Shown here in pieces: positions 45,671 to 55,900 of a stretch of DNA of 64,000 nucleotides; the first letter of the stretch is position 1; each line of letters opens with the position of its first letter. Below the pieces are notes generated by a model. The model made no database searches, was not told where the DNA came from, and saw nothing but the letters and a program-made list of their open reading frames with translations. This stretch comes from Saprospirales bacterium GYS_P2D (GTDB lineage Bacteria > Bacteroidota > Bacteroidia > Chitinophagales > Saprospiraceae): positions 248,001 to 312,000 of the forward strand of contig WUUP01000005.1 in the NCBI GenBank assembly GCA_009833045.1, written 5' to 3'. Both the position numbers and the translations under genes were made by a program.

Positions 45671-46474
45671 CTACCAAAATCCATCTCCATCAAGCAAATC
45701 TCCGAGACCTCCGAGCATACTTCCCTCCCCTTTTCCTTTGCCAAAATAGCCACGACTATTGCGCATGATGCGATCTGAGAGTCGACTGATCGGGAGTGTC
45801 TGTATCCATACTTTGCCAGGACCTGTGAGACTCGCAAAGAATAAGCCCTCGCCCCCGAAGATAGTATTCTTCACTCCTCCTACATAGGTGATATCATAGT
45901 CGACATAGTGTGAGAATCCCACCAGACAGCCAGTATCTACACGCAGACGCTCTCCTGGCTGCAAATCACGCTCTACGATATATCCACCAGCATGTAGGAA
46001 GGCCATACCGTCTCCTTCGATCTTCTGCATGATGAATCCCTCACCACCAAAGAATCCTCGGCCGAGCTTCTTACTAAATTCTATACCTACTGAGGCACCC
46101 TGTGCGGCGCAGAGAAAAGAGTCTTTTTGGCAGATGACTTTGCCATCCATCTCTGATAGATCGATCGGGATGATCTTGCCTGGATAGGGAGATGCGAAAG
46201 ACACACGCTGCTTGCCATCTCCGATATGAGTGTAGGCTGTCATGAATAGTTTTTCTCCGGTAAGGACACGCTTGCCAGCAGAAAATACTTTGCCCCAGAC
46301 ACCGCCAGTATCCTGATTAGATCCATCACCAAAGATGGTCTTCATCTCGATGTCATCATCCATCATCAAAAAGCTGCCGGGCTCCGCTATGACCGTCTCA
46401 TAGGGATCCAGTTCGATCTGGACGAATTGCATTTCTTCGCCATAGATCTGATAGTCGATTTCGTGTGCGTTCAT
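45671..46474 (-). CDS. AIM24/TIGR00266 family protein
   Basis: The 267-residue protein is nearly all beta, a jelly-roll-like fold of the AIM24 family: VQIELDPYETVIAEPGSFLMM, GGVWGKVFSAGKRVLTGEKLFMTAYTH, GEGLFFASLTGPGKVWIQTLP. The C-terminus is Gly-rich (GKGEGSMLGGLGDLLDGDGFW). The family's function is not known in bacteria; mitochondrial AIM24 affects inner-membrane architecture. There is no signal peptide. It stands alone between the PAP2 gene and the chaperone operon. Confidence 0.9.
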   Translation of the reverse strand: MNAHEIDYQIYGEEMQFVQIELDPYETVIAEPGSFLMMDDDIEMKTIFGDGSNQDTGGVWGKVFSAGKRVLTGEKLFMTAYTHIGDGKQRVSFASPYPGKIIPIDLSEMDGKVICQKDSFLCAAQGASVGIEFSKKLGRGFFGGEGFIMQKIEGDGMAFLHAGGYIVERDLQPGERLRVDTGCLVGFSHYVDYDITYVGGVKNTIFGGEGLFFASLTGPGKVWIQTLPISRLSDRIMRNSRGYFGKGKGEGSMLGGLGDLLDGDGFW

Positions 46475-46583
46475 GATATTTTTTATTTCCTAAAATATCA
46501 GAATACTGCTAATCGACTAAATTTTTCAGATTAAGCTCTAGATAATATCTATCTATCGATAGTGCTTTGGATAGATTTTGGTC

Positions 46584-47957
46584 CTATTGGCCTCCTGTAG
46601 CGGTGTATTTGTTTTCATTCTCGAGGAATACCTGCAGATTGGGACAGGTCTTATACTCGTCTATGAGCTTGATACGAGTAGACTTGATCTTATTCTCGAC
46701 CCAGTTATTGAAGTATTCATTCTTCTTGCTTTCCTTAGCAAATTCTTGGATCTTGGCATAGTCAGTCTCCAGACTTGCTTTGTGAGGTTTAGTCTTAGAG
46801 AGTAGCTTGATGATTTTGTAGATTTTCTCACCTCTCTCTTCAAACTCTAAGATCTCACTGACATCTCCTACCTCCAGCGACTCTATAGCAAAGTATATCT
46901 GATAAGGCAGATCTCCAGTCTCCCAAAACGTATCTCCTGACTTTGGATTGATCATACGGCCAGCATTGTTGTAGCTCTGTGCTTCTTTATCACTATACAG
47001 CTTGACGGCGAGCTCAAAGCTCACTGAGTCAGTCTGGAGCCCCTGTATGATGCTATCCATGTAGCTATAGGTATGGTCGATATCTTCTTGAGTTACTTCA
47101 GGCTTGACGAGGATATGTCTCACATTGATATTATTTCCTCGACGACCGAGTAGCTCGATGATATGATAGCCAAATTGGGTCTCTACGAGTTCAGAGACTT
47201 CACCTTCTTCCAGATTGTATGCTGTCGCCTCAAATTCTGGCACATAGCTACCTCTCTTAGCCCAGCCGAGATCTCCACCCTGACGAGCACTCCCGATATC
47301 ATCTGAAAATATCGAAGCTAACTCTGCAAAACTCTCCCCATCATTGATGATTCTTGAGCGTATTTTTTCGAGCTTTTCTTTAGCGGCATCTTTATTTTCT
47401 TGGGAGATGATTGTCTTCATCGAGATCTCTCCGAGCTCCACCTCTGCATTGAGATAAGGGATACTATCTTCTGGTATATTTTCAAAGAATTCTACGACTT
47501 CCTTTGGCGTGATCGTTACATCACTGATGAGCGTACCCTGGATGCGCTGCTGTATCATGTCTTCTCGCAGAGGCTCTCTCATTATTTCTTTTTGCTCGAG
47601 AGGTGTCTTATTGTAGTAGGCATAAAATCGCTCCTCATCTCCACCCATCTGCTGGAGGATATAGTCTACTCTGCGCTCGAGCTCCACCTCGAGTTCTACG
47701 TTGCTGATTTCGATACTATCGAGCTTGGCTTGATCGAGTAGTAGCCCTTTGCTTATGAGCTGTGCTATGATATCACACTGCACTTCTTCGCCGTAGTCCG
47801 CATTTTGCGCTTTAGCATAGCTATAGAGCTCTTGTACTTCGGAGTATAGGATATATTCACTACCGACATGACCGACTATTTTATCCAGGATCATTGGTTG
47901 ATCTTGGCTATAGAGGCTGATGACAGAGCAAAAAACTAAAGCAATGATGTATCTCAT
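46584..47957 (-). CDS. SurA-like periplasmic peptidyl-prolyl isomerase/chaperone
   Basis: The 457-residue protein has a signal peptide (MRYIIALVFCSVISLYSQ), an N-terminal SurA-type helical chaperone region (about 20-160) and two parvulin-type segments (about 175-275 with FSDDIGSARQGGDLGWAKRG, FGYHIIELLGRRG; and about 280-385 with VRHILVKPE). It would help outer-membrane proteins fold in the periplasm. Its ATG overlaps the stop of the lipoprotein gene upstream (ATGA), so it is the last of three cotranscribed chaperone-type genes. Confidence 0.9.
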   Translation of the reverse strand: MRYIIALVFCSVISLYSQDQPMILDKIVGHVGSEYILYSEVQELYSYAKAQNADYGEEVQCDIIAQLISKGLLLDQAKLDSIEISNVELEVELERRVDYILQQMGGDEERFYAYYNKTPLEQKEIMREPLREDMIQQRIQGTLISDVTITPKEVVEFFENIPEDSIPYLNAEVELGEISMKTIISQENKDAAKEKLEKIRSRIINDGESFAELASIFSDDIGSARQGGDLGWAKRGSYVPEFEATAYNLEEGEVSELVETQFGYHIIELLGRRGNNINVRHILVKPEVTQEDIDHTYSYMDSIIQGLQTDSVSFELAVKLYSDKEAQSYNNAGRMINPKSGDTFWETGDLPYQIYFAIESLEVGDVSEILEFEERGEKIYKIIKLLSKTKPHKASLETDYAKIQEFAKESKKNEYFNNWVENKIKSTRIKLIDEYKTCPNLQVFLENENKYTATGGQ

Positions 47958-48805
47958 TGAGGTTTGATTTTGATGATATTGTGATCTATAGCTTTGTTAT
48001 AGAGTTCACTTTTATAGTTTTCGATGATCTCCTGTTTTCGATGATGGAGGATCATCTGTTTTAATTGATCTTGGATGAAAAGTAAAGGGGAAATTTCTTT
48101 TTCGCCACGGTATTCCAGCACTTTAAGAAAACATTCAATGTCATCTTGGCGGATTCGCTGTGTACCTGGCTTTTGAGCTCTCCCTTCGTTGAATCCTTCA
48201 CACCAACTCTCAATTTGGGGCCAAGTATACCATCTTTTTTCATCAAGTGCTTGTTGTACGGCGTTTTGCTCTATGTATTTGGCTACAGCCTCAGCCTCAT
48301 CGCTCCGCCAGTCTCGATAGAAGTTGTCAATGTTTTTAGTCTTACGAGGGATCTGTACCATCTGTACTCTATAGACACCTTCCTTGAGTACGAATTGCTC
48401 CTTGTGCAAGTCATAAAACTTTGAAAATTGCTGGGAGGTCACTGTAGTGTCAAATCGATCCTCGATGATCTTCTGTTCAAAGTTGAACTTAATTAGTTTC
48501 TCTCGATAGTCGTCTACGAGCTTTTCTATCTCAAAGTCAGAGGCGAAATATCTACTCGCCTCTTTCATTAGGAGTTGATCTCTGACCCACTGATCTATAT
48601 AGGCATTTGCTATAGCGGCACTATCTTTAGTGCTACTGGCCGGATGTATGACCTGCTCGAGTTCTTTTTGGTAGAGCTTTCTATTTTCTACGCTGGCGAT
48701 GATTGGCTCGGGAGCTTCTACGGATTCTTGAGACTTACTACAGCTCAGCCAAAGCGAGCTCACACATAGTAGAAGGATGGCTTGCTGGGTCATCACTTGC
48801 CTCAT
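47954..48805 (-). CDS. SurA-like lipoprotein lacking a clear parvulin domain
   Basis: The 283-residue product has a lipoprotein signal (LLLCVSSLWLSC, lipidated Cys at about 22) and a SurA-N-like helical body with a long region where parvulin would be expected (VYRVQMVQIPRKTKNIDNF). The proline isomerase signature GG(D/N)LG and FGYHI are absent, so catalysis is unlikely. It lies between two recognisable isomerase genes with a three-base gap before and a four-base overlap after, so it probably works with them in outer-membrane protein folding. An alternative start is Met5 at 48793. Confidence 0.75.
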   Translation of the reverse strand: MRQVMTQQAILLLCVSSLWLSCSKSQESVEAPEPIIASVENRKLYQKELEQVIHPASSTKDSAAIANAYIDQWVRDQLLMKEASRYFASDFEIEKLVDDYREKLIKFNFEQKIIEDRFDTTVTSQQFSKFYDLHKEQFVLKEGVYRVQMVQIPRKTKNIDNFYRDWRSDEAEAVAKYIEQNAVQQALDEKRWYTWPQIESWCEGFNEGRAQKPGTQRIRQDDIECFLKVLEYRGEKEISPLLFIQDQLKQMILHHRKQEIIENYKSELYNKAIDHNIIKIKPQ

Positions 48806-48808
48806 CGA

Positions 48809-50833
48809 CTATTTGGCGATTAGTTTTTTGAGTACTTTCTTATTGATATCTATATCATAGCGCTCTCTGAGTGACTCTATCCACTGTTTTTCGAGTTGAT
48901 CTTGATAGTCAGAGATGACATAGCCACGAGACTCTTTGATCGTTTTTTTCGCTGCAGGGTAGGTAGCTTCTATCTTGTTGAATGTTGTCACCTGTAGACC
49001 TTTGTTGATTTGGGGAGTCGATACTGTCCCCTCGGTGAATGATAGTCCTCGTGCCAGCTCATTGCTGCGTTCTACCTTTTGCTCAGTATATAGGATGAGC
49101 TCTTTACCTCCTATATTGTACTTAGTAGTGAGCTCTGCTGGAGACATGGTCTGTGCGTCAGTAGTGATCTGATCGATGAGATCCTCTTTAGTCGCTCTGA
49201 TAGAGTAGGACGTAATATCCGCTCTTGGTTCCCAGATATACTTCTCCCGATTTGCATTAAAGTAGTTTTTAAGACCAGTCGTATCTTGAGTGGCCTTATC
49301 CCAAACTTCATTTTTAGTAATCTCAAATAGGAGAATACCTTCTTGGTACTCTCGGAGTAGATTTTTAAAATCTACATATTTTTCTTCGAGCATGCCTTCG
49401 ACATGTTCGATAGCTTTATCTTGTTTGAAGTTTTCGTAGAGTGTCTCTACGAGTTTATCTATATTCTTATCTCTCGGGCGTAGTCGGGTCTTGGTGCTGA
49501 TCTTGCTGTAGTGAGCGAAGTCATTGATACTGTACTTATCTGATCCTATAGTCATTAACGACTGATCAGGATAGGTGACAGGTTTCCAGTTATACTCAAA
49601 CAATGTATGATTCAACGAATCTTTAAAAGTCTGTAGGGCTTTCTCGTCGAGGCGATAGCCCGCTTCAGTTAAGATGCTTTCTACGACCTCCTTTTTCTGT
49701 AGGTCAAATCGTTCTCCAATATTTAACTTAGACTTGACCATTGATTTGATCTGATCTTTAGTCTCTGGCTTTTTCTTCGATTTACGTTTGATGATATGGT
49801 ATCCCACAGATGTTTCGACCGGCTCACTGATATCACCATCATTCGCCAGTGCGAAAGCGGCATCTTCAAAGCTTTTCTCATATTCGCTGATGCCAAAAAA
49901 GCCTAAATAACCATTGTCCTTGGCTGTCTTTTTATCCTGCGATAAAGTCTTGGCCATTCCATCAAATTTTAATGGGTTCGCCTTGATCACAGCATACATG
50001 GTATCGATAGCTGCTTTGGCGTTTGGCACGACACGACCATTTTTTTTCTTACGTACTAATAGGTGCTGAGCCTCCATGCGTCCTCTGGCTGGGCGTTTAT
50101 TAGCCACTTTGATGATATGATAGCCGAGATCAGTACGGATGATCTCTGAGATCTCACCTACCTCATTATCATATGCCGCATCTTCGAGCTCTACATAGCC
50201 GTCAGGCAGTGCGGCAGTGATATAGCCGATATTGCCACCATTATCCTTGGAGTTTTTATCATCGGAGTAGAGCTTCACTACTTCTTCAAAAGACTTACCA
50301 GACTGTAGCTCACTGGCCACTGCTTGTATACGATCATAGGCTGCTGTCTCATCTTGATCAGAGGCTTTGCGCTTGATACTCACGAGTACGTGCTGTACTT
50401 CTACATCTTGCTTTTTACGTTCATATATTTTGTCGACCATTTTATCGATGACCTCCCTGTCGATGACATAGGAGTCAGCGAGCTGCTTTCGATATCCTTC
50501 GAGCTCTGCTTTGTAGCTGTCAGACTCATGAAGTCCCAGCTCTCTTGCTCGCTCTACTTTTAGTTTGAAGTTGATATAGAGGTCGAGATATTCCTCGAGG
50601 CTCTCTTTAGTATAGGAGGCATTATCTCGATTATTCTTCTCATAGATATAGGAGAACTCTGACACACTTACTGGAGTCTCATTCACTGAGAATAGTACTG
50701 CTTCATCTGACTGTGCCGATACGCCTATGTAGAGTATAGATAGTATCAGTGCGATAGCCACTCTCGATAGTATATTCTTTCTTCTTATAGTCTCTCTCAA
50801 GGATTTTCCTAATTGATTATTACTGATGGTCAA
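48809..50833 (-). CDS. PpiD/SurA-like multi-parvulin peptidyl-prolyl isomerase
   Basis: The 674-residue protein has an N-terminal hydrophobic segment (about 23-41), a helical region and two parvulin domains: about 140-250 (VEVQHVLVSIKRK, YSDDKNSKDNGGNIGYI, LGYHIIKVANKR) and about 255-355 (MEAQHLLVRKKKNGR, DNGYLGFFG, VGYHIIKRKSKK). A C-terminal half of about 300 residues has helical chaperone-like sequence. It is the first of three genes on the minus strand for periplasmic folding factors. Three-gene sets of this kind are common in Bacteroidota. Confidence 0.9.
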   Translation of the reverse strand: MTISNNQLGKSLRETIRRKNILSRVAIALILSILYIGVSAQSDEAVLFSVNETPVSVSEFSYIYEKNNRDNASYTKESLEEYLDLYINFKLKVERARELGLHESDSYKAELEGYRKQLADSYVIDREVIDKMVDKIYERKKQDVEVQHVLVSIKRKASDQDETAAYDRIQAVASELQSGKSFEEVVKLYSDDKNSKDNGGNIGYITAALPDGYVELEDAAYDNEVGEISEIIRTDLGYHIIKVANKRPARGRMEAQHLLVRKKKNGRVVPNAKAAIDTMYAVIKANPLKFDGMAKTLSQDKKTAKDNGYLGFFGISEYEKSFEDAAFALANDGDISEPVETSVGYHIIKRKSKKKPETKDQIKSMVKSKLNIGERFDLQKKEVVESILTEAGYRLDEKALQTFKDSLNHTLFEYNWKPVTYPDQSLMTIGSDKYSINDFAHYSKISTKTRLRPRDKNIDKLVETLYENFKQDKAIEHVEGMLEEKYVDFKNLLREYQEGILLFEITKNEVWDKATQDTTGLKNYFNANREKYIWEPRADITSYSIRATKEDLIDQITTDAQTMSPAELTTKYNIGGKELILYTEQKVERSNELARGLSFTEGTVSTPQINKGLQVTTFNKIEATYPAAKKTIKESRGYVISDYQDQLEKQWIESLRERYDIDINKKVLKKLIAK

Positions 50834-50859
50834 AACGTAAGAAGTGGGGTTTATTATAT

Positions 50860-52122
50860 CTATAGATCAAAACCGATATCTTTTCGGTAGTACTTATCTT
50901 CAAAATCGATCTTTTCTGCAGCTTTTTTAGACTTCTTTACGGCCTCTTTAATGCTTTCGCCAAATGATGTCAAGGCTAAGACACGGCCACCGTTAGTTTT
51001 GACTTTGTCATTCTTGCTCTTAGTACCAGCATGAAATACTATAGTATCCTCCACTTTTTTGATACCCTTGATGCGATGCCCTTTCTCATAGCTGCCAGGA
51101 TATCCACCTGACACCATGACTACTGTAGTGGCATATCTTGGATCTTTTTCGATAGGTATCTCATAGAGGTTTTGTTCTACCATAGCTTCGAAAAGTTCGA
51201 GCATATCATTTTGTAGTCTTGGCAGTACTACTTCCGTCTCAGGATCACCCATACGACAGTTGTACTCGATGACGAATGGTTCATCGCCTACTTTGATCAG
51301 TCCAAAAAAGATAAAGCCATGATAATCTATCTGTCGATCCTGCAGACCACTGAGAGTCGGTAAGATGATCTTTTTGCGTACTTTTTGGAGTAGCTCTGGA
51401 TCTACGAATGGTACTGGTGAGACAGCTCCCATTCCACCAGTATTTGGTCCTATATCGCCTTCGCCTATGCGCTTATAGTCTTTAGCTATCGGCAGTAAGG
51501 CGTAGTACTGTCCATCAGTCAATACGAATACTGAAAACTCGATCCCGTCCAAAAACTCCTCGATCACGACTTTGCGGCTGGCTTTGCCAAATTTACCGCC
51601 GATCATACTTTTTAATTCTTCCTGAGCTTCGATCGGATCGCTGATGATGAGTACACCTTTTCCTGCTGCGAGTCCATCCGCTTTTAGGACATAGGGGCCT
51701 GATGTAGTAGCGATATGATTGAGCCCTTCACTGAGATTGTCACTGGTGACCTCGAGGTATGCGGCAGTAGGGATATCATATTCCTTCATGAATTCCTTAG
51801 CGAATGACTTACTGCCTTCGAGCTGGGCACCTTTCTTGCTCGGTCCGATCACTTGCACCTGAGGATATCTCTCCTTGAAGTAGTCAGCGATACCCTCTAC
51901 GAGTGGTGCCTCTGGCCCTACCAGTAGGATGTCTATCTCACGCTCTACGACTGCATCAGCTACTTCGTCAAAATCCATAATATCCAAAGAAAGATTTTCT
52001 CCGATCTCCTCAGTACCTGCATTGCCAGGAGCTATGAATATATTTTTGATGGAAGGACTTTGGCTGAGTTTCCAAGCGAAGGCGTGCTCTCTACCCCCGC
52101 TGCCCAGTATCAGTATGTTCAT
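50860..52122 (-). CDS. purD: Phosphoribosylamine-glycine ligase PurD
   Basis: PurD makes glycinamide ribonucleotide, the second step of purine synthesis. The 420-residue ATP-grasp enzyme has MNILILGSGGREHAFAWKL, FIAPGNAGT, GPEAPLVEGIADYF, KADGLAAGKGV, NTGGMGAVSPVPF and EYNCRMGDPETEVVLPRL. It precedes the chaperone gene set by 26 bases, so it may share that transcript. It is divergent from ruvA. Confidence 0.97.
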   Translation of the reverse strand: MNILILGSGGREHAFAWKLSQSPSIKNIFIAPGNAGTEEIGENLSLDIMDFDEVADAVVEREIDILLVGPEAPLVEGIADYFKERYPQVQVIGPSKKGAQLEGSKSFAKEFMKEYDIPTAAYLEVTSDNLSEGLNHIATTSGPYVLKADGLAAGKGVLIISDPIEAQEELKSMIGGKFGKASRKVVIEEFLDGIEFSVFVLTDGQYYALLPIAKDYKRIGEGDIGPNTGGMGAVSPVPFVDPELLQKVRKKIILPTLSGLQDRQIDYHGFIFFGLIKVGDEPFVIEYNCRMGDPETEVVLPRLQNDMLELFEAMVEQNLYEIPIEKDPRYATTVVMVSGGYPGSYEKGHRIKGIKKVEDTIVFHAGTKSKNDKVKTNGGRVLALTSFGESIKEAVKKSKKAAEKIDFEDKYYRKDIGFDL

Positions 52123-52188
52123 CTATGATAAGGAATGATTAATATGACGGCGAAGTTAAGTGTTTATTAGGATTCTTTAGTGGTTTGT

Positions 52189-52196
52189 TACTTTTG
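52189..52196 (+). promoter_or_regulatory. Predicted ruvA -7 element
   Basis: TACTTTTG matches TAnnTTTG. It is 19 bases before the ruvA start at 52216, so an earlier in-frame start at 52180 would lie upstream of the RNA start and is excluded. Confidence 0.45.
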
Positions 52197-52215
52197 CATG
52201 ATAATCCAAAATCAT

Positions 52216-52800
52216 ATGTACGCTTACATCAAAGGGAAGTATACGCTTAAGACTCCTACAGAGGTCTATCTTGAGGACAAGAGTGGAGTGGCCTATCTCA
52301 TCAATATCAGCCTGAATACCTTCAGCAAAATCGAAGAAGAAGAGGAAGGGCTCCTGTATACCTATCTCAATGTCAAAGAAGATGATCTGAGCCTGTATGG
52401 ATTTAAGGATCTGGAAGAAAAGCGACTGTTCGTACATCTTATATCTGTATCTGGTATCGGTCCTAACACGGCACGTATCATACTCTCCTCTATGCCTCCT
52501 ATCGAGATACGCACGGCCATAGTCACTGAGAATGATATCGCATTCAAAAAAGTAAAAGGAGTAGGTCCCAAAACGGCTAAGCGACTCATACTGGATCTCA
52601 AGGATAAACTCCGTAAGGACGATGTTGAAATAGATCTGACTATGGGTACGACTACAGGTCTGAGAGAAGAGGCGCTAGATGCACTATTAGCATTGGGATT
52701 CCAAAAAATGAAAGTCAACAAACTACTCAACAAAATGAATATGTCCGAATACGACTCGGTCGAGGGTGTCATCAAGGCGGCATTGAGTCAATTGACGTAG
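52216..52800 (+). CDS. ruvA: Holliday junction branch migration protein RuvA
   Basis: RuvA binds four-way DNA junctions as a tetramer and loads the RuvB motor. The 194-residue product from ATG 52216 starts MYAYIKGKYTLKTPTEVYLE and has the OB domain, the two helix-hairpin-helix motifs (SVSGIGPNTARIILS, VKGVGPKTAKRLILDLKDKL) and the C-terminal domain III (REEALDALLALGFQKMKVNKLL). sprA follows; ruvA next to sprA is a known arrangement in Bacteroidota. The transcript may continue into sprA, which also has its own predicted -7 element. Confidence 0.96.
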   Translation: MYAYIKGKYTLKTPTEVYLEDKSGVAYLINISLNTFSKIEEEEEGLLYTYLNVKEDDLSLYGFKDLEEKRLFVHLISVSGIGPNTARIILSSMPPIEIRTAIVTENDIAFKKVKGVGPKTAKRLILDLKDKLRKDDVEIDLTMGTTTGLREEALDALLALGFQKMKVNKLLNKMNMSEYDSVEGVIKAALSQLT

Positions 52801-52841
52801 ACATTACTTTACCAAATTATTTAAAAAGATACCTTCGGCAA

Positions 52842-52849
52842 TATTTTTG
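52842..52849 (+). promoter_or_regulatory. Predicted sprA -7 element
   Basis: TATTTTTG matches TAnnTTTG; the leader to ATG 52967 would be about 110 bases. No TTG was found at the usual upstream distance. Confidence 0.4.
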
Positions 52850-52966
52850 CGTTACAAAAGCGTTCTTAAAAATTTCGGAACGAAGAATCAGTTAGAATAC
52901 TGTCCTAAATGTATTGCTATCAGAATCATAAAATTACTAAGAAAGCTAGCTATTAAGGTCTCCATA

Positions 52967-55900
52967 ATGAAGATAAGTCGGAAGAGTGCCGTCCAAGCTG
53001 TGAGCTTATTTATGCTCCTTTTTGTGACGAAGACAGAGATATACGGAGGGGATGTGATGGGCCCTTTTGACCCAATCATCATAGCGGATGATGAGGCTGC
53101 AGCGGCAGATACTATACCTATCAGGGATCGATATGGTGACTTTATCACCGAAGAATATTACAATCCATTTGACATCACTCCAAGTATCGTCGAGCAGACG
53201 GTAGAGTATGATATGGAGACGGGTCAGTATGTAGTCATGGAAAAAATCGGTGACCAATACTATCGTACGCCGACCTACCTGACGATGGAGGAGTATCTCA
53301 ACTGGCAGCAAGAGCAACAAGAAAAAGACCATATCCGTAAGCTTTCAGGAGCTAAATCCTTAGATTTTAGCAAGAGCTTTAAGGTAGATCCGATGTCTGA
53401 GATCGATATCGAGGCATTATTGACGGATCGACTATTCGGCGGGACGGAGATATCTATAGAGCCACGAGGCAATGTGGATATCACCATGGGTGTCGATATG
53501 CAGACGCTCGATGGACTCAATATCACTGAGCAAAACCGCCGTACGGGAGGATTCAATTTTGATATGGATATCAATATGGGTGTCGATGGTAAGATCGGGG
53601 AGAAAATGAACCTCGGATTTGACTACAACACTCAGGCGACCTTTGACTTTGATAATCAGCTCAATCTTGGATATCTATCTGATGCTTTTGATGAGGATGG
53701 TATCATCAAGACGATTGAGGCGGGTAATATCAGCTTTCCTCTTCGATCTCAGTTGATCCAAGGCAGTCAGGATCTTTTTGGTCTGAAGACCGAGCTACAG
53801 TTTGGAGATTTTAGCCTTACGGCAATAGCCTCACAGTCTCGATCCGAAGCAGAGACTATCTCTCTCGAAAATGGTAAGCTGATCCAAGAGTTTGAACTAC
53901 GACCAGATGAGTACGACGAAAATCGTCACTTTTTCATCTCTCATTATAATAGAGAAAATTTCGAAAGTGCGCTGAGTACGATACCACAAGTGCGATCGCT
54001 CATGCGTATCACCAATATCGAAGTATGGGTCACCAGTGAGCCCAATGACGACCTGCAAAATGCGACTACAGTAGCAGCTATATCCTATCTCGGAGAGTCA
54101 GATCTGGACAATTTCTCCGATCCAGGGACGATGTGGCAGCCGACCACTACCGGCAATCCACTCTATCTCGACGTAGATGGTAATCAGCTACCAGATAATG
54201 ACAACAGTGCGCTCTTTGGACAATTAGTAAATGATGAGGAGACACGTAAGATAATAAACACATCTACCTTCCTCCGTTCTCGCTATGGACTCAATCAGGT
54301 CCGAGATTTTGAGGTGCAGAGTATGCGCAAACTGCGTCCATCTGAGTTTACCTTTTATCCAGAGCTGGGATTCATCTCGCTTAATGTGCGACTACAGCCC
54401 AATCAAGTGCTCGGTGTGGCCTATGAATATACCTACTCGCTCAATGGTAGCGAAGTCTATAAAGTCGGTGAGCTCACTAATGAAAGTAATACAGGAGCAC
54501 TCGATGATGAGGGCAATCCTGAACCAGAAGATGTGGTATACGTCAAAATGCTCAAAAGCTCCAATCAGCGTGTAGATCTCCCATCGTGGGATCTCATGAT
54601 GAAAAACATATATTCGCTCAGTAGCTCTCAGCTATCAGAAGAGGATTTTCAGCTGGACATCTTCTTTGAGGACAATGCTACCGCTACCTTAAAAAGATTC
54701 ATTCCGGAGGAAGGATTTAATCGTATTCCGCTTTTGGATTTATTCCAGTTAGATAGGTTGAACTCGAGGTTGGATCCTCAGCAGGATGGGATATTTGACT
54801 TTATACCTGGCATCACGGTCAATTCTCGTACAGGATCGATCATCTTCCCAGTACTGGAGCCATTTGGTAATTCACTTCGGGAGCTACTGAATAATGATCA
54901 GACGCTATATGATAAGTATGGATTTCCAGAGCTATATGATAATACGGTGATAGTAGCTCGTGAGCAATTGGAAAAAAATAGATTCCTCATCAAGGGACAG
55001 CTTAAGTCAAATTTCTCTTCCGAGATCAGCTTAGGAGCCTTTAATATCCCACAGGGATCAGTGACGGTGAGAGCTGGATCACAGATACTGAGAGAGGGTA
55101 TCGACTATGACATCGACTACGGTATCGGCCGTATCAAGATACTGAATGAAGCCTATCTACAGCAAGGTGTACCGATCAAGGTATCATTCGAAGATCAAAA
55201 TCTATTTGGCCTACAGCAGAAGACTATGTTTGGTCTGCGTGGGGAGTACGAGGTCAGTGACAATCTCATCATCGGAGGTACATACATGCGCTTATTTGAA
55301 AGACCATTTACCCAAAAAGTGAATATCGGTGATGATCCGATCAACAATAGGATGTTTGGGCTGGACATGAACTACACGGCTGAGGCGCCATTTTTGACAC
55401 GATTAGTAGATAAGCTCCCATTCTATAGTACTAATGCTGAGTCGACTCTATCCTTATCAGCGGAGGTAGCTGCCATCAAGCCTGGAGCATCGGGAGCGAT
55501 CAATGTACCAGGAGAAGACAAAGCAGTAGTGAGTTTAGATGACTTTGAGGGAGCGAGTAGTAGCATACCTCTCGGTACGAGTCCGACGAGATGGACGATC
55601 TCGAGTACTCCGAGTAGATTTAGAGAGTCACTACTGGCCAATGATCTGACCTATGGTGTCAATCGGGCCCTGACTAACTGGTATGTGGTCAATGATTTCA
55701 ACGTGCGATCAGAAGCGGATCAAGCGGATTCATATACTCGTAGGATAGATCAGACGGAGCTTTTTGAGCGACAGCTTGACCTGAGTCAGATACCAGACCT
55801 CTTCACTTTTGATGTGAATTACTTTCCATCTGAGCGAGGTCCTTACAACTTTGATGTGCCAGGTGGTACTCCATTCTCAGCAGGTATATCAGTAGATCCA

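Noticed and set aside
45494-45778. A 94-codon + strand open frame across the orphan terminator
   Set aside because: It runs through a strong terminator hairpin and into the antisense of the AIM24 gene, and its sequence looks like a shadow frame.
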